From CAYNNQ01 sp051748085 (GTDB lineage: Bacteria; Desulfobacterota; Desulfovibrionia; Desulfovibrionales; Desulfonatronovibrionaceae), in contig JBNJHA010000008.1 of assembly GCA_051748085.1 (NCBI GenBank), positions 4,481 to 68,480 on the forward strand: a stretch of DNA of 64,000 nucleotides. The letters run 5' to 3'. Of the stretch, positions 41,198-50,245 are shown piece after piece. The notes beneath the pieces are model-generated. The model made no database searches. It saw nothing but the letters and a program-made list of their open reading frames with translations, and was not told the origin of the DNA. The position numbers and the translations under genes were made by a program. How positions within the stretch are numbered: position 1 is the stretch's first letter; each line of letters starts with the position of its first letter.

Positions 41198-43084
41198 ATG
41201 ACTGCAGCGCATCATAATACCACTTTACCCCGTCTGCTTGTAAATCAGGCTCGCAACAGGCCGGAATCAACGGCAATGCGCGAAAAAGAATGGGGGATCT
41301 GGCAATCCTATACCTGGAAACAATACCTGGACATAGCCGGAGAATTTGCCGGCGGTTTGTTGGAGTTGGGCATAGGTAAGGGAGATATTATTATACTCAT
41401 TGGGGACAACAGGCCGGAATGGCTGTGGGCCGAACTGGCGGTCCAGGTTTTGGGCGGAATGGCCCTGGGTCTCTATCAGGATGCGGTTGCCAATGAAGTC
41501 AAGTATGTCTTTGAACTTTCCAAGGCCAAGCTGGTAGTGGCCGAAGACCAGGAACAGGTGGATAAGATCCTGGAACTTCGGGAAGGGACAGCCCTGCAAT
41601 ATATTGTCTACCATGACAGCCGCGGACTTTCCGCCTACAAAATGGACGGCTTGCTTTCATTTGATCAAGTGCGCGAAATGGGCAGAAACCGGGCCGGAGA
41701 ATTCGAGGCCATGGCCGGAAACGTTTCGCCCGATGATCCATGCATTGTGGCCACTACCTCCGGAACGACCGGCAAACCCAAGCTGGCTATGCTTTCGCAC
41801 CGCAACCTTATATCCATGGCCGGCAATCTGGGCAAAGTTGACCCTAAATACCCTTCCGACGAATTTGTCTCCTTTTTGCCTCTGGCCTGGATGGGTGAAC
41901 AAATGATGGCTGTGGCTTCCGCTTTATTTTTCGGATTCTGCGTCAACTTTCCGGAAGAGCCGGATACAATGCAGGCCAACATCCGTGAAATCGGTCCTCA
42001 TCTTATTTTTTCTCCGCCCCGTGTTTGGGAAGGTCTTTCAGCCAAGGTTCGCGGAGACATCATGGAATCCTCTCCGCTTAAAAGGTTTATTTACAACCTC
42101 CTGTTTCCCGTCGGCATCCGCTACGCCAATGCGCGCTTTGAGGGACGCAAACCCGGCATCGGCCTTAAAATCGCCAATGTCCTGGCGGAAATTGGTCTGT
42201 TTAGGGCGTTACGCGACAGGCTGGGTTTTTCACGCATCCGCTCGGCATCCACAGGCGGCGCGGCTTTGGGTCCGGACACCTTTCGTTTCTTCCATGCCAT
42301 CGGCGTTAATTTGAAACAAATTTATGGGCAAACTGAAATCGCCGGGATTTCATGCATTCATCGGGACCGGGCCATTAATTTTGATTCAGTTGGCGAACCC
42401 ATTCCGGAAACCCGCATACGCATTTCCGAACAGGGAGAGATATTATCCAAAAGCCCGGCTGTTTTTCTGGGATACTACAACAATCAAAAAGCCACGCGGG
42501 AAACCCTGGAAAACGGATGGCTCAAGTCGGGTGACTCCGGCTATTTCGATGACTCCGGCCAACTAGTGGTCATCGATCGTCTGAAGGATGTCATGGAATT
42601 AAACGACGGGACAAAATTTTCACCCCAGTTCCTGGAAAACAAACTCAAATTTTCACCCTATGTAAAGGAAGCCATCGTACTAGGCCGGGACCGGGACTGC
42701 ATAACCGCCATATTGTGCGTTGATTTCCAAATTGTGGGCCAATGGGCGGAAATGCAGCTCATAACTTATACTACTTATCAGGATCTTTCGGCCAAAGACC
42801 AGGTCTATAGCCTTATTCGGGACGAAGTGCTCGCAGTCAACCAGACATTGCCGGAAAAAACCAGGATCAAACGCTTCTGCCTGCTGTTCAAGGAGCTTGA
42901 CGCGGACGACGGAGAGTTGACCAGGACCCGTAAGGTTAGACGCAACACGGTCGAAAACCGCTACAAATCACTGATCGAACATCTCTATCTCGATTCCGCC
43001 AGCCATAATCTGCAGACCTCGATAGCCTATCAGGACGGCAGAACCCGTGATATCCAGGGAGAAATACGGATCGAAAACGTATAA
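41198..43084 (+). CDS. AMP-forming long-chain acyl-CoA synthetase-like ligase inside the liv operon
   Basis: This 628-residue ANL-superfamily adenylating enzyme forms acyl-CoA from a carboxylic acid, ATP and CoA. The AMP-binding loop is TTSGTTGKPKLAML near residue 185. IYGQTEIAG, SGDSGYFDDSGQLVVIDRLKDVMELNDG and a late hinge region follow. The layout is that of long-chain acyl-CoA synthetases, but the true substrate may be a branched-chain or aromatic acid, given its place between livG and livH. The gap to livG is three bases and to livH about 21. An acyl-CoA ligase within a liv operon recurs in Desulfovibrio-type genomes, as far as I recall. Confidence 0.85.
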   Translation: MTAAHHNTTLPRLLVNQARNRPESTAMREKEWGIWQSYTWKQYLDIAGEFAGGLLELGIGKGDIIILIGDNRPEWLWAELAVQVLGGMALGLYQDAVANEVKYVFELSKAKLVVAEDQEQVDKILELREGTALQYIVYHDSRGLSAYKMDGLLSFDQVREMGRNRAGEFEAMAGNVSPDDPCIVATTSGTTGKPKLAMLSHRNLISMAGNLGKVDPKYPSDEFVSFLPLAWMGEQMMAVASALFFGFCVNFPEEPDTMQANIREIGPHLIFSPPRVWEGLSAKVRGDIMESSPLKRFIYNLLFPVGIRYANARFEGRKPGIGLKIANVLAEIGLFRALRDRLGFSRIRSASTGGAALGPDTFRFFHAIGVNLKQIYGQTEIAGISCIHRDRAINFDSVGEPIPETRIRISEQGEILSKSPAVFLGYYNNQKATRETLENGWLKSGDSGYFDDSGQLVVIDRLKDVMELNDGTKFSPQFLENKLKFSPYVKEAIVLGRDRDCITAILCVDFQIVGQWAEMQLITYTTYQDLSAKDQVYSLIRDEVLAVNQTLPEKTRIKRFCLLFKELDADDGELTRTRKVRRNTVENRYKSLIEHLYLDSASHNLQTSIAYQDGRTRDIQGEIRIENV

Positions 43085-43105
43085 CCAGCATTGCCCGGAG
43101 CAAAT

Positions 43106-43993
43106 ATGGAATATTATCTGCATCTGATTATAAACGGTCTTGTGGTCGGCTCCATTTATTCCTTGGTCGCCCTTGGGTTTGTCATTATTTATAAGGCAAC
43201 CCAAGTGATCAATTTCGCCCAGGGTGAGCTGCTGATGGTCGGGGCCTATATCTGTTTCGCCTTGACCGTTCAGGGCAAGTTGCCGTTTATTGTATCTTTT
43301 TTCCTGACTCTGGGTTTTTCGATAATTCTGGGACTGGCCATTGAACGTCTTACACTGAGGCCGCTTATCGGAGAATCGCATATAAGCGTAATCATGGTCA
43401 CCATCGGTCTGTCTTCGGTTCTCAAATCGCTGGTGCAAATATTCTGGGGTACCAATATTCGTGTCTATCCCCAGGTATTGCCGACAGATCCGGTCAACAT
43501 TTTCGGACTGCCTGTGGCTCCGGTGTATATTGCCGCCTTTTTGCTGTCTCTGCTGCTCTTTGCCATTTTTACTTTCTTCTTCAGATACTCACGCACTGGA
43601 ATAGCCATGCGGGCCACGGCTTTCGATCAACAAGCCGCTCAATCCATGGGCATATCAATCAAAAAAATATTTGCCCTGTCCTGGTGCATAGCCTGCGTTG
43701 TTTCCTCCGTTGGGGGAATAATTCTGGGCAATATCAACGGCATAAATTCGCAACTTGGACATATGGGGCTTAAAGTTTTCCCAGCTGTCATACTCGGCGG
43801 GCTGGACTCGCTGCTCGGAGCGGCCGTCGGCGGCCTGATCATCGGCGTTTTGGAAAATGTCTGCGATGGCCTGGCCAAACAATTTTTCGACCTCGGTGGT
43901 TTTAAGGAGGTAGCGGCCTTCATCGTTCTGGTTATAATCCTCATGATCAAGCCTTACGGACTGTTTGGAACCAAGGAAATCGAGAGGGTCTAG
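43106..43993 (+). CDS. livH: Branched-chain amino-acid ABC transporter, permease LivH
   Basis: LivH (295 residues) is an inner-membrane permease with about eight hydrophobic segments. LIINGLVVGSIYSLVALGFV and IIYKATQVINFAQGELLMVG are the family N-terminus. The cytoplasmic loop that contacts the ATPase is RYSRTGIAMRATAFDQQAAQ. I start at the ATG at 43106, preceded by GGAG; a TTG at 43091 is in frame but less likely. livM follows after one base. Confidence 0.93.
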   Translation: MEYYLHLIINGLVVGSIYSLVALGFVIIYKATQVINFAQGELLMVGAYICFALTVQGKLPFIVSFFLTLGFSIILGLAIERLTLRPLIGESHISVIMVTIGLSSVLKSLVQIFWGTNIRVYPQVLPTDPVNIFGLPVAPVYIAAFLLSLLLFAIFTFFFRYSRTGIAMRATAFDQQAAQSMGISIKKIFALSWCIACVVSSVGGIILGNINGINSQLGHMGLKVFPAVILGGLDSLLGAAVGGLIIGVLENVCDGLAKQFFDLGGFKEVAAFIVLVIILMIKPYGLFGTKEIERV

Positions 43994-43994
43994 C

Positions 43995-45041
43995 ATGCAG
44001 GCAAAATGCGGTTTATTTTTCACTTCCTATCGCCAGGAATCGCAATTTTTTCCAAGCTGTTTTCAAAAGGGGTCCTTGGCTGTTTTTCTCGTTCTTTTGG
44101 CTATTGCTCCATTTTTAATGGAAACTTTTATCATTTCAATTTTAAATCTGATTTTAATCGCGGTCATCGGGGCCGTGGGCCTAAACATCCTTACCGGGGC
44201 TTGCGGACAAATATCGCTTGGACATGGAGCGTTTATCGGTGTCGGTGCCTATGCGTCCGGGCTCGCCACTCAGTCCGGGATACCTTTTCCCCTGGCCCTG
44301 ATTCTTGGCGGCACGGCTGCTGCGGCGATAGGCATGATTTTCGGCATACCATCCCTCAGGCTCAAGGGCATTTATCTCGCGATCGCCACCCTCGCCGCGC
44401 AACTTATACTGGAATACGTGTTTTTGCACTGGGATGCGTTTACCGGCGGAGCGAACGGAATGCTTCTGGATTCGCCGTCCATCCTGGGTATTACCTTTGA
44501 CACCGAACAAAGAATGTACTGGCTTATCCTGACAATCGCCATAATTTGCGTACTGGCCGGGGCGAATGTCATGCGGACCAAAGCCGGGCGTGCATTTGTA
44601 GCCATCCGCGATTTTCATCTTTCTGCCGAAATAGCCGGAGTGAACCTCTTTCAATACAAGATCTATGCTTTCGGCATTTCCTCTTTTATGGCTGGCGTGG
44701 CTGGTTGTCTCTGGGGCCATTATACCATGTACATAGCTCCCGAACAATTCAATATAGGCCTGTCCATATCCTATTTGGCGATGATTGTTATCGGCGGAAT
44801 GGGAAAAATCCTGGGGTCTATCATGGGCGCGGTATTCGTTACCCTTTTGCCCGAACTGCTTAATTCCGTGGCCAGTTTCATTGGAGTCTGGCTCCCGGAC
44901 ATTTCCAGCTCCATTCTCGCGTTACGTGAAGGCACTTTCGGACTGGTTCTGGTTCTGTTCCTGATATTCGAACCGGAGGGGCTGGCCCATCGCTGGAGAC
45001 TTATCAAGGCATACTGGAAACTTTATCCCTTCGCCCATTAA
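43995..45041 (+). CDS. livM: Branched-chain amino-acid ABC transporter, permease LivM
   Basis: LivM (348 residues) is the partner permease of LivH. After a short N-terminus come LNILTGACGQISLGHGAFIG and IPSLRLKGIYLAIATLAAQL, the LivM signatures, with the coupling loop RTKAGRAFVAIRDFHLSAEI. The ATG at 43995 is one base after the livH stop, with GAGAGGG before it. livK follows 28 bases later. Confidence 0.93.
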   Translation: MQAKCGLFFTSYRQESQFFPSCFQKGSLAVFLVLLAIAPFLMETFIISILNLILIAVIGAVGLNILTGACGQISLGHGAFIGVGAYASGLATQSGIPFPLALILGGTAAAAIGMIFGIPSLRLKGIYLAIATLAAQLILEYVFLHWDAFTGGANGMLLDSPSILGITFDTEQRMYWLILTIAIICVLAGANVMRTKAGRAFVAIRDFHLSAEIAGVNLFQYKIYAFGISSFMAGVAGCLWGHYTMYIAPEQFNIGLSISYLAMIVIGGMGKILGSIMGAVFVTLLPELLNSVASFIGVWLPDISSSILALREGTFGLVLVLFLIFEPEGLAHRWRLIKAYWKLYPFAH

Positions 45042-45069
45042 AGGCGATCAAGCCAAAGGAGGCTGACTC

Positions 45070-46233
45070 ATGAAAAAATCAACCATCTTGTTTTTTGCCG
45101 CCGCATTGCTCATCTGCGGCCAGGCCTGGGCCAAAACCGTGAAGATCGGTTCCATGATGGATTTATCCGGACCTACGGCTTCAGTGGGCAAACCCTACGC
45201 GCAAGGAATAAAAGCCTGTACAAAATGGCTGAATTCCCAAGGCGGGGTGGCCGGCAATGAAATAAAACTTCTGGAAGCGGATACCGGATATAATGTCCAA
45301 CAAGGCCTTTCAGCCTACAAAAAATTTGTCAACCGGGAAAAAGTGATTGCTGTGCAGGCGTTTGGTACGGCTGTTACCGAAGCTTTAGTCCGCTTTGCAA
45401 GCCGGGACCGCATCCCCCTTTTTTCCGCCTCCTATTCGGCCCATCTGACCAATCCGTCCAAGGCCCCCTATAATTTCTTTATTGCTGCTGACTACTCTAC
45501 CCAGATGCGGGTAGCCATCAAGTATTTTTTTGATAATTGGAAAGGGAAAAACAAACCGAAAATAGCCTTTGTCTATCCAGACCACCCCTATGGGCTCGCC
45601 CCCATCCCGGCCGGGAAAAAATACGCGACAAAGCTGGGCTTTGACATCGTGGAGGAAGAAACTGTCGGCCTGAAGGCGATTGACGCCACCACTCAGGTAC
45701 TGGCACTTAAAAAGAAATCACCGGATTACTGCTGGATCGGCGGCACCACGCCTTCAACTGCAGTAATAATGAAAGACGCCCAAAAAGTTGGTCTGGAGAC
45801 TACATTTTTTACCAATATCTGGGGCGCTGACGAAGATCTGGTCAGGCTCGCCGGAGATTCCGCGAACGGTGCCTATTCCCTGCAGTCTGCGGCTGTTTAT
45901 GGACAGGACGTGCCGGGCATGAAAATCATCAAAGAGATAACGGACGACAAGTATCAGATGACCCATTTTATTCGCGGCTTCGCGTCCATGCTGGTTATGG
46001 CCGAGGGCATACGCCTGGCGGCGGAAAAAGGCGACATTAACGGCCCCAATGTCAAGGCGGCTCTGGAAACCCTGCGCGACTATGACCCAATGGGACTCAC
46101 TCCCCCGATATCCTTTTATCCTGATGACCACCGGCCGAACATGGCTGTCTTTCTTTACCGATTTGAAAACGGAAAAATGGAATTCGTTGGTTCAAAAAGT
46201 TTGAAAAGAAGGGATGATTGGCTGGGTGAATAG
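45070..46233 (+). CDS. livK: Branched-chain amino-acid ABC transporter, periplasmic binding protein LivK
   Basis: This 387-residue type I periplasmic binding protein has a signal peptide of about 21 residues (FFAAALLICGQAWA) and then KIGSMMDLSGPTASVGKPYA, the ligand-binding start, and GVAGNEIKLLEADTGYNVQQ. The fold is that of Leu/Ile/Val-binding proteins, though the exact ligand may be an aromatic amino acid or another carboxylate. AAAGGAGG precedes the ATG. A terminator and a repeat fragment separate it from livF. Confidence 0.9.
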   Translation: MKKSTILFFAAALLICGQAWAKTVKIGSMMDLSGPTASVGKPYAQGIKACTKWLNSQGGVAGNEIKLLEADTGYNVQQGLSAYKKFVNREKVIAVQAFGTAVTEALVRFASRDRIPLFSASYSAHLTNPSKAPYNFFIAADYSTQMRVAIKYFFDNWKGKNKPKIAFVYPDHPYGLAPIPAGKKYATKLGFDIVEEETVGLKAIDATTQVLALKKKSPDYCWIGGTTPSTAVIMKDAQKVGLETTFFTNIWGADEDLVRLAGDSANGAYSLQSAAVYGQDVPGMKIIKEITDDKYQMTHFIRGFASMLVMAEGIRLAAEKGDINGPNVKAALETLRDYDPMGLTPPISFYPDDHRPNMAVFLYRFENGKMEFVGSKSLKRRDDWLGE

Positions 46234-46245
46234 CACTGCTCATCG

Positions 46246-46276
46246 GACGCGGTAAAAACTTTACCGCGTCCCTTTT
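46246..46276 (+). terminator. Terminator after livK
   Basis: GACGCGGTAAA pairs with TTTACCGCGTC across three bases, followed by CCTTTTCT. It lies 13 bases after livK and may lower expression of the downstream livF. Confidence 0.75.
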
Positions 46277-46315
46277 CTGACTTCCCGGTGCCGGCAGAAA
46301 AATTTTAATTATCTG

Positions 46316-46410
46316 ATACTTTTGAATGCATTTAACGCCAGGTTCGAATATTTTCTTGTATCCCGGGCCGAAAACTTAAGCTCTTAAAAAAATAAGTGAA
46401 CAAATAATAA
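46316..46410 (+). repeat. Dispersed repeat fragment (copy H)
   Basis: GGTTCGAATATTTTCTTG matches GGTTCGCATATTTTCTTG of copy E, and AGTGAACAAATAATAAAA resembles the right end. It lies between livK and livF. Part of the element is not recognisable. Confidence 0.45.
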
Positions 46411-46434
46411 AAATTCAACAACGCGGCCAACGAC

Positions 46435-47253
46435 ATGCTGAAACACGACAAAAGCACTGATATCTTAAGCATCCGAAACATGGAAGTCATCTACAATGAT
46501 GTTGTCCTGGTCCTGAAAGGACTTTCACTTTCGGCCCGCGAAGGCAAGATCACTACCCTGCTTGGAGCGAACGGTGCGGGCAAAACAACTACTCTCAAGG
46601 CTTTGTCCGGACTTTTGCATACCGAAGACGGCAAGGTGACGGATGGTGAGATATGGTACGACGGGCAAAAAATCCAGAACCAGCCGCCGGAAAAGATAGT
46701 TCGCCGGGGGATTTTTCAAGTCATGGAGGGACGCCGGGTATTCGAGGATCTGTCCGTGGAGGAAAATCTGCGTTGCGGAGCGTTCACCAGACCTGCGAAC
46801 AGATATGCGGACAATCTGGAAAAAGTATATTCCTATTTTCCAAGGCTAAAGGAGCGACGCAGGCAGCTGTCCGGGTACATGTCCGGCGGAGAACAGCAGA
46901 TGCTGGCCATTGGCCGGGCAATCATGGCCGAGCCGCGCCTCCTGCTCCTGGACGAACCCTCTCTGGGGCTTGCACCGCTTCTTGTCGAGGAGATATTTGA
47001 CATCGTCAAACGGTTTAAGGAACAGGAAAGAGTAACCATTCTTTTAGTGGAGCAAAATGCGCGCGCCGCGCTGAGTGTGGCCGAGGACGGTTATATAATG
47101 GAAAACGGCCGCGTGGTCATGAACGGTTCGGCCAAGGATCTTTTAAGAAATCCGGACGTTCAGGAATTCTATCTCGGAATGTCCCACGCGGGGGACAAAA
47201 AAAGTTACCGCAACGTAAAACATTATCGCCGGCGCAAACGCTGGCTGGGTTAA
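46435..47253 (+). CDS. livF: Branched-chain amino-acid ABC transporter, ATPase LivF
   Basis: LivF (272 residues) is the second ATPase of the transporter, with Walker A LLGANGAGKTTTLKAL, the signature YMSGGEQQMLAIGRAIMAEP, and Walker B LLLDEPSLGLAPLLVE. The C-terminus is extended by a basic tail (SYRNVKHYRRRKRWLG), which I have seen in related Desulfovibrio LivF proteins. It is separated from livK by a terminator and a repeat. No strong ribosome site precedes the ATG. A PaaK-like ligase gene follows 46 bases later. Confidence 0.92.
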   Translation: MLKHDKSTDILSIRNMEVIYNDVVLVLKGLSLSAREGKITTLLGANGAGKTTTLKALSGLLHTEDGKVTDGEIWYDGQKIQNQPPEKIVRRGIFQVMEGRRVFEDLSVEENLRCGAFTRPANRYADNLEKVYSYFPRLKERRRQLSGYMSGGEQQMLAIGRAIMAEPRLLLLDEPSLGLAPLLVEEIFDIVKRFKEQERVTILLVEQNARAALSVAEDGYIMENGRVVMNGSAKDLLRNPDVQEFYLGMSHAGDKKSYRNVKHYRRRKRWLG

Positions 47254-47299
47254 AAAACAGCTGAATACGGCAAAACGAGCTATTTTTCGCGGAGAAGGC

Positions 47300-48565
47300 A
47301 TGAAGGATAAAAACAGACGCGAGGGTTTCCTGCACGATCTGGAAAGCGCGGTCCCGGAAAACAGAAGAGAATACAAGTGGAACAAGGTAAAAAAACTTCT
47401 TGGACTGGCGTCTGCGGATTCGGACGAATTCAAATCACGCATGAAAAAGCATGGCTTAAGCCCGGAAGATATCCGGACAATCAATGATTTTTCAAATATT
47501 CCGGTTTTACATAAAAAAGATGTTATCCGCTTCCAGGAAGAAAACGGTCTGGACTGGATGCTTGCAACTCCAATGGGACGACTCAGGCGCATTTATCAAT
47601 CCCCGGGGCCGATTTTTGACCCGGAAGGTGACAGCTATGATTACTGGGGATGGGCCGAAGCCTTTTATGCCTGCGGTTTTCGAGCGGAGGACGTTGTCCA
47701 GATTACTTTCGGCTACCATATGACCCCGGCCGGACTTATGATGGAAGAACCTTTGCGCAACATTGGTTGCTGCTGTATTCCCGCCGGACCCGGGAATACC
47801 CAGGCCCAAATCGAGCTCATGTCCCGACTGCCGGTTACCGGTTTCGTCGGCATGGCTTCATATCTTAAAATAATCGGGGAAAAAGCCGATAAACAGGGGA
47901 TCGACCCGCGAAAAGACCTGAATCTGCAGGTGGCTTTTGTCGCCGCGGAACGGCTCACGGATAGTTTGCGCCGCGAAGTAGAGGAGCTTTTCGACATCCA
48001 GGTTCGGCAGGGATACGGAACAGCGGACGCTGGCTGCATCGGATATGAATGTCCGCAACTTGGAGGTATGCACATTTCCTCGCGCTGCTGGGTGGAAATC
48101 TGTGATCCTGAAACCGGCTATCCATTACCCGAGGGAGAAACCGGAGAAGTGGTGGTCACACCCTTTAATGACTCATATCCATTAATACGGCTGGGAACCG
48201 GAGACCTGTCCGCTTTTGTAAGTACGGCTTGTTCCTGCGGGCGGACAGCCCTGAAGCTGAAAGGCATACTCGGTCGGGTCGATGACACGGCCAAAGTTAA
48301 AGGACAATTTATTTATCCGCACCAGGCGGCACGAGTAATAAGCGCTTTCCCGGAAATCCAGAAGTGGCAGATGGTAATTTCCAATGACAGAGGATCGGAT
48401 ACAATTCTGCTCAAAGTACGCAGCCGTTCGGCGTTAAATGACGCCAAATTAATCAGCGCCTTTCAGAAAACCATGAAGCTGCGCCCGGCGCTGCAAATAT
48501 TATCCGAGGAAAAAGAGTTGCCAGAGGATGCTCCCGACCTGCTGGATATACGGACATTTGATTAA
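47300..48565 (+). CDS. PaaK-like phenylacetate-CoA ligase family protein
   Basis: This 421-residue ANL-type adenylating enzyme of the PaaK family joins aryl-acetic acids to CoA. The N-terminus is SADSDEFKSRMKKHGLSPED, then IPVLHKKDVIRFQEENGLDW as in PaaK. QGYGTADAGCIGYECPQLGG and GEVVVTPFNDSYPLIRLGTGDLS are family blocks. The first, glycine-rich AMP-binding loop (SSGTTG in PaaK) reads RIYQSPGPIFDP, so the phosphate loop differs and substrate or activity may be altered. GGAGAAGGC lies before the ATG. The position after livF suggests use of the imported amino acid's product. Confidence 0.82.
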   Translation: MKDKNRREGFLHDLESAVPENRREYKWNKVKKLLGLASADSDEFKSRMKKHGLSPEDIRTINDFSNIPVLHKKDVIRFQEENGLDWMLATPMGRLRRIYQSPGPIFDPEGDSYDYWGWAEAFYACGFRAEDVVQITFGYHMTPAGLMMEEPLRNIGCCCIPAGPGNTQAQIELMSRLPVTGFVGMASYLKIIGEKADKQGIDPRKDLNLQVAFVAAERLTDSLRREVEELFDIQVRQGYGTADAGCIGYECPQLGGMHISSRCWVEICDPETGYPLPEGETGEVVVTPFNDSYPLIRLGTGDLSAFVSTACSCGRTALKLKGILGRVDDTAKVKGQFIYPHQAARVISAFPEIQKWQMVISNDRGSDTILLKVRSRSALNDAKLISAFQKTMKLRPALQILSEEKELPEDAPDLLDIRTFD

Positions 48566-48579
48566 TGGCGGCGGACTTG

Positions 48580-49083
48580 TCAGCCCCATATGCGGGGAAC
48601 AATAATGAACAGGCTGAAAGCGCCAAGTCCGATTTTGGCCGCTACCCCAAAAATTTTTCCCCAAAACGCGCCCAATGCCGCCCTGTTTGACTCAGCCAGA
48701 CTTCGTCCCTGCAATTTCTCGACAATGAAACTTCCGGCATAGGCTCCGGCAAAAGCTCCAAACAGCGCTCCAAGCCCGAAAAAGAAGGGGGCGAATATTA
48801 TTGATCCGGCCACGGCACCGACTATGGCCGAAATATTCCCCCTTCTGGACCCTCCATAACGCCTTCCGCTCCAGAGTTGAGAAACCCACTCCAGTATTTC
48901 TCCGGCCAGCATCAGAAAAGTCACCAAACCAAAGAGCCACCAGCCCATTTCCATCTGGGGATGAATCCATTTCCAGATTCCGGCCAGGGCCAGGATAAGC
49001 CAGTTGCCGGGCAGACTGAAAACATTTAAAATCAGGCAAAAGATAAGTAAAAAAATAAACAGACCGGCCGCTATTTCGGCCAT
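48580..49083 (-). CDS. DUF456-family membrane protein
   Basis: The protein has 167 residues with three to four hydrophobic segments and glycine-rich repeats (GAVAGSIIFAPFFFGLGALF). WLILALAGIWKWIHP and SGRRYGGSRRGNISAIVGAV fit the DUF456 family, whose function is unknown. The ATG at 49083 lies just after the VUT transporter gene on the same strand (the transporter stop is at 49086). It converges with the PaaK-like gene, with 14 bases between stops. Confidence 0.78.
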   Translation of the reverse strand: MAEIAAGLFIFLLIFCLILNVFSLPGNWLILALAGIWKWIHPQMEMGWWLFGLVTFLMLAGEILEWVSQLWSGRRYGGSRRGNISAIVGAVAGSIIFAPFFFGLGALFGAFAGAYAGSFIVEKLQGRSLAESNRAALGAFWGKIFGVAAKIGLGAFSLFIIVPRIWG

Positions 49084-49085
49084 GA

Positions 49086-49730
49086 TCAAGACTCCATTTG
49101 CACTTTTCCGTTCAATGTTTTTTTGCGGATCAGCCATACAAACAGATAAATAAGCGGAGTATCCAAAAGGGCTATCCCCAATTTGACCACATATTGCCCG
49201 GTTATCAACTCAAGAACGGGCATGGTTCCCCAAAAAGCCACACTTATAAAAACCACCGTATCCAGAAGTTGTGCTGAAGCCGTGGATATATTGTTTCTGA
49301 ACCACAGATGCCTGCCCCTGAATATCTTTTTCCAGAAATGAAAGGCCCATACATCATGCGTCTGGCTGATAAGATAGGCGGCAAATGAAGCCATGATGAT
49401 CCGGGGCGTTATTCCCAGTACGGCCTGAAAATTCTCCTGACCATCCCAGAATGAGGCGGAAGGCCATATAAGGCTGATCTTGATCAAAAGCATGCATACA
49501 AAAAGAGCCAAAAAGCCGCCCAATACAGTTCTTTTAGCCTGTTTCTTGCCCCATAACTCGCTTATAACATCGGTGGCGATAAAGGTGACACTGTATGCGA
49601 GCACGCCGGCCGGAACGACAAGGCCGCCGATAGTGATAATCTTGGCGGCCAGGACGGAAGCGATCACCAGGCTGCCCGCAAAACCGCAGGTAAGCAGTGA
49701 CAGAGCGAGGCTATTGTTGTTCTTATCCAT
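49086..49730 (-). CDS. VUT-family queuosine precursor transporter (YhhQ-like)
   Basis: This 214-residue membrane protein has six or so hydrophobic helices and the family's LVVPAGVLAYSVTFIATDVISELWGKK block. YhhQ-type proteins import queuosine precursors (preQ0, preQ1) for tRNA modification. FRNNISTASAQLLDTVVFIS is the second conserved part. It starts nine bases after purE and runs into DUF456, so the three may share a transcript. No preQ1 riboswitch-like structure is apparent to me between purE and this gene. Confidence 0.85.
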   Translation of the reverse strand: MDKNNNSLALSLLTCGFAGSLVIASVLAAKIITIGGLVVPAGVLAYSVTFIATDVISELWGKKQAKRTVLGGFLALFVCMLLIKISLIWPSASFWDGQENFQAVLGITPRIIMASFAAYLISQTHDVWAFHFWKKIFRGRHLWFRNNISTASAQLLDTVVFISVAFWGTMPVLELITGQYVVKLGIALLDTPLIYLFVWLIRKKTLNGKVQMES

Positions 49731-49739
49731 TATCAGCCA

Positions 49740-50234
49740 CTATTCCTGTCCGGAAATTTCTCCGGCCGCTTTTTCCACTTCCGCCTGCATAACCTGCCGC
49801 TCATTTATAATTTTTTCGCGCAGATTATGGTCATCCAGGGCAAGAATCTGCGCAGCCAGCCACCCCGCATTTTTTGCCCCGGCCTTGTCCAGAGCCAAGG
49901 TTCCCACGGGGAATCCGGGAGGCATTTGAACCGTGGACAAAAGAGCATCCCAGCCGCCCAGGGGAGACGCGTCCACGGGAATTCCCAGGACCGGCAAAAC
50001 GGTCCGCGCTGCAACCGCTCCCGCCAGATGAGCCGCCATTCCGGCCGCGCAGATAAAAACCCGGCAACCGTCATTCTCGGCCTGGCGGACCAGGATTTCC
50101 GTTCTTTCCGGTGTGCGGTGCGCGGAAGTGACCGTCATTTCATAATCAATGCCCAGTTTAGCAAGAATGTCAGCGCACGGCTTTATTTTCGGCAAATCGG
50201 ATTTGCTGCCCATGAATACTACTACTTTTGGCAT
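49740..50234 (-). CDS. purE: 5-(Carboxyamino)imidazole ribonucleotide mutase
   Basis: PurE (164 residues) moves the carboxyl group of N5-CAIR in purine synthesis. MPKVVVFMGSKSDLPKIKPC is the conserved start, followed by VTSAHRTPER, CAAGMAAHLAGAVAA and IPVDASPLGGWDALLSTVQM. It is the class I form. AGGAG precedes the ATG. It lies 11 bases after the paaK stop on the minus strand, so paaK and purE are probably in one transcript. No purK neighbour is seen. Confidence 0.95.
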   Translation of the reverse strand: MPKVVVFMGSKSDLPKIKPCADILAKLGIDYEMTVTSAHRTPERTEILVRQAENDGCRVFICAAGMAAHLAGAVAARTVLPVLGIPVDASPLGGWDALLSTVQMPPGFPVGTLALDKAGAKNAGWLAAQILALDDHNLREKIINERQVMQAEVEKAAGEISGQE

Positions 50235-50245
50235 TATAAACTCCT

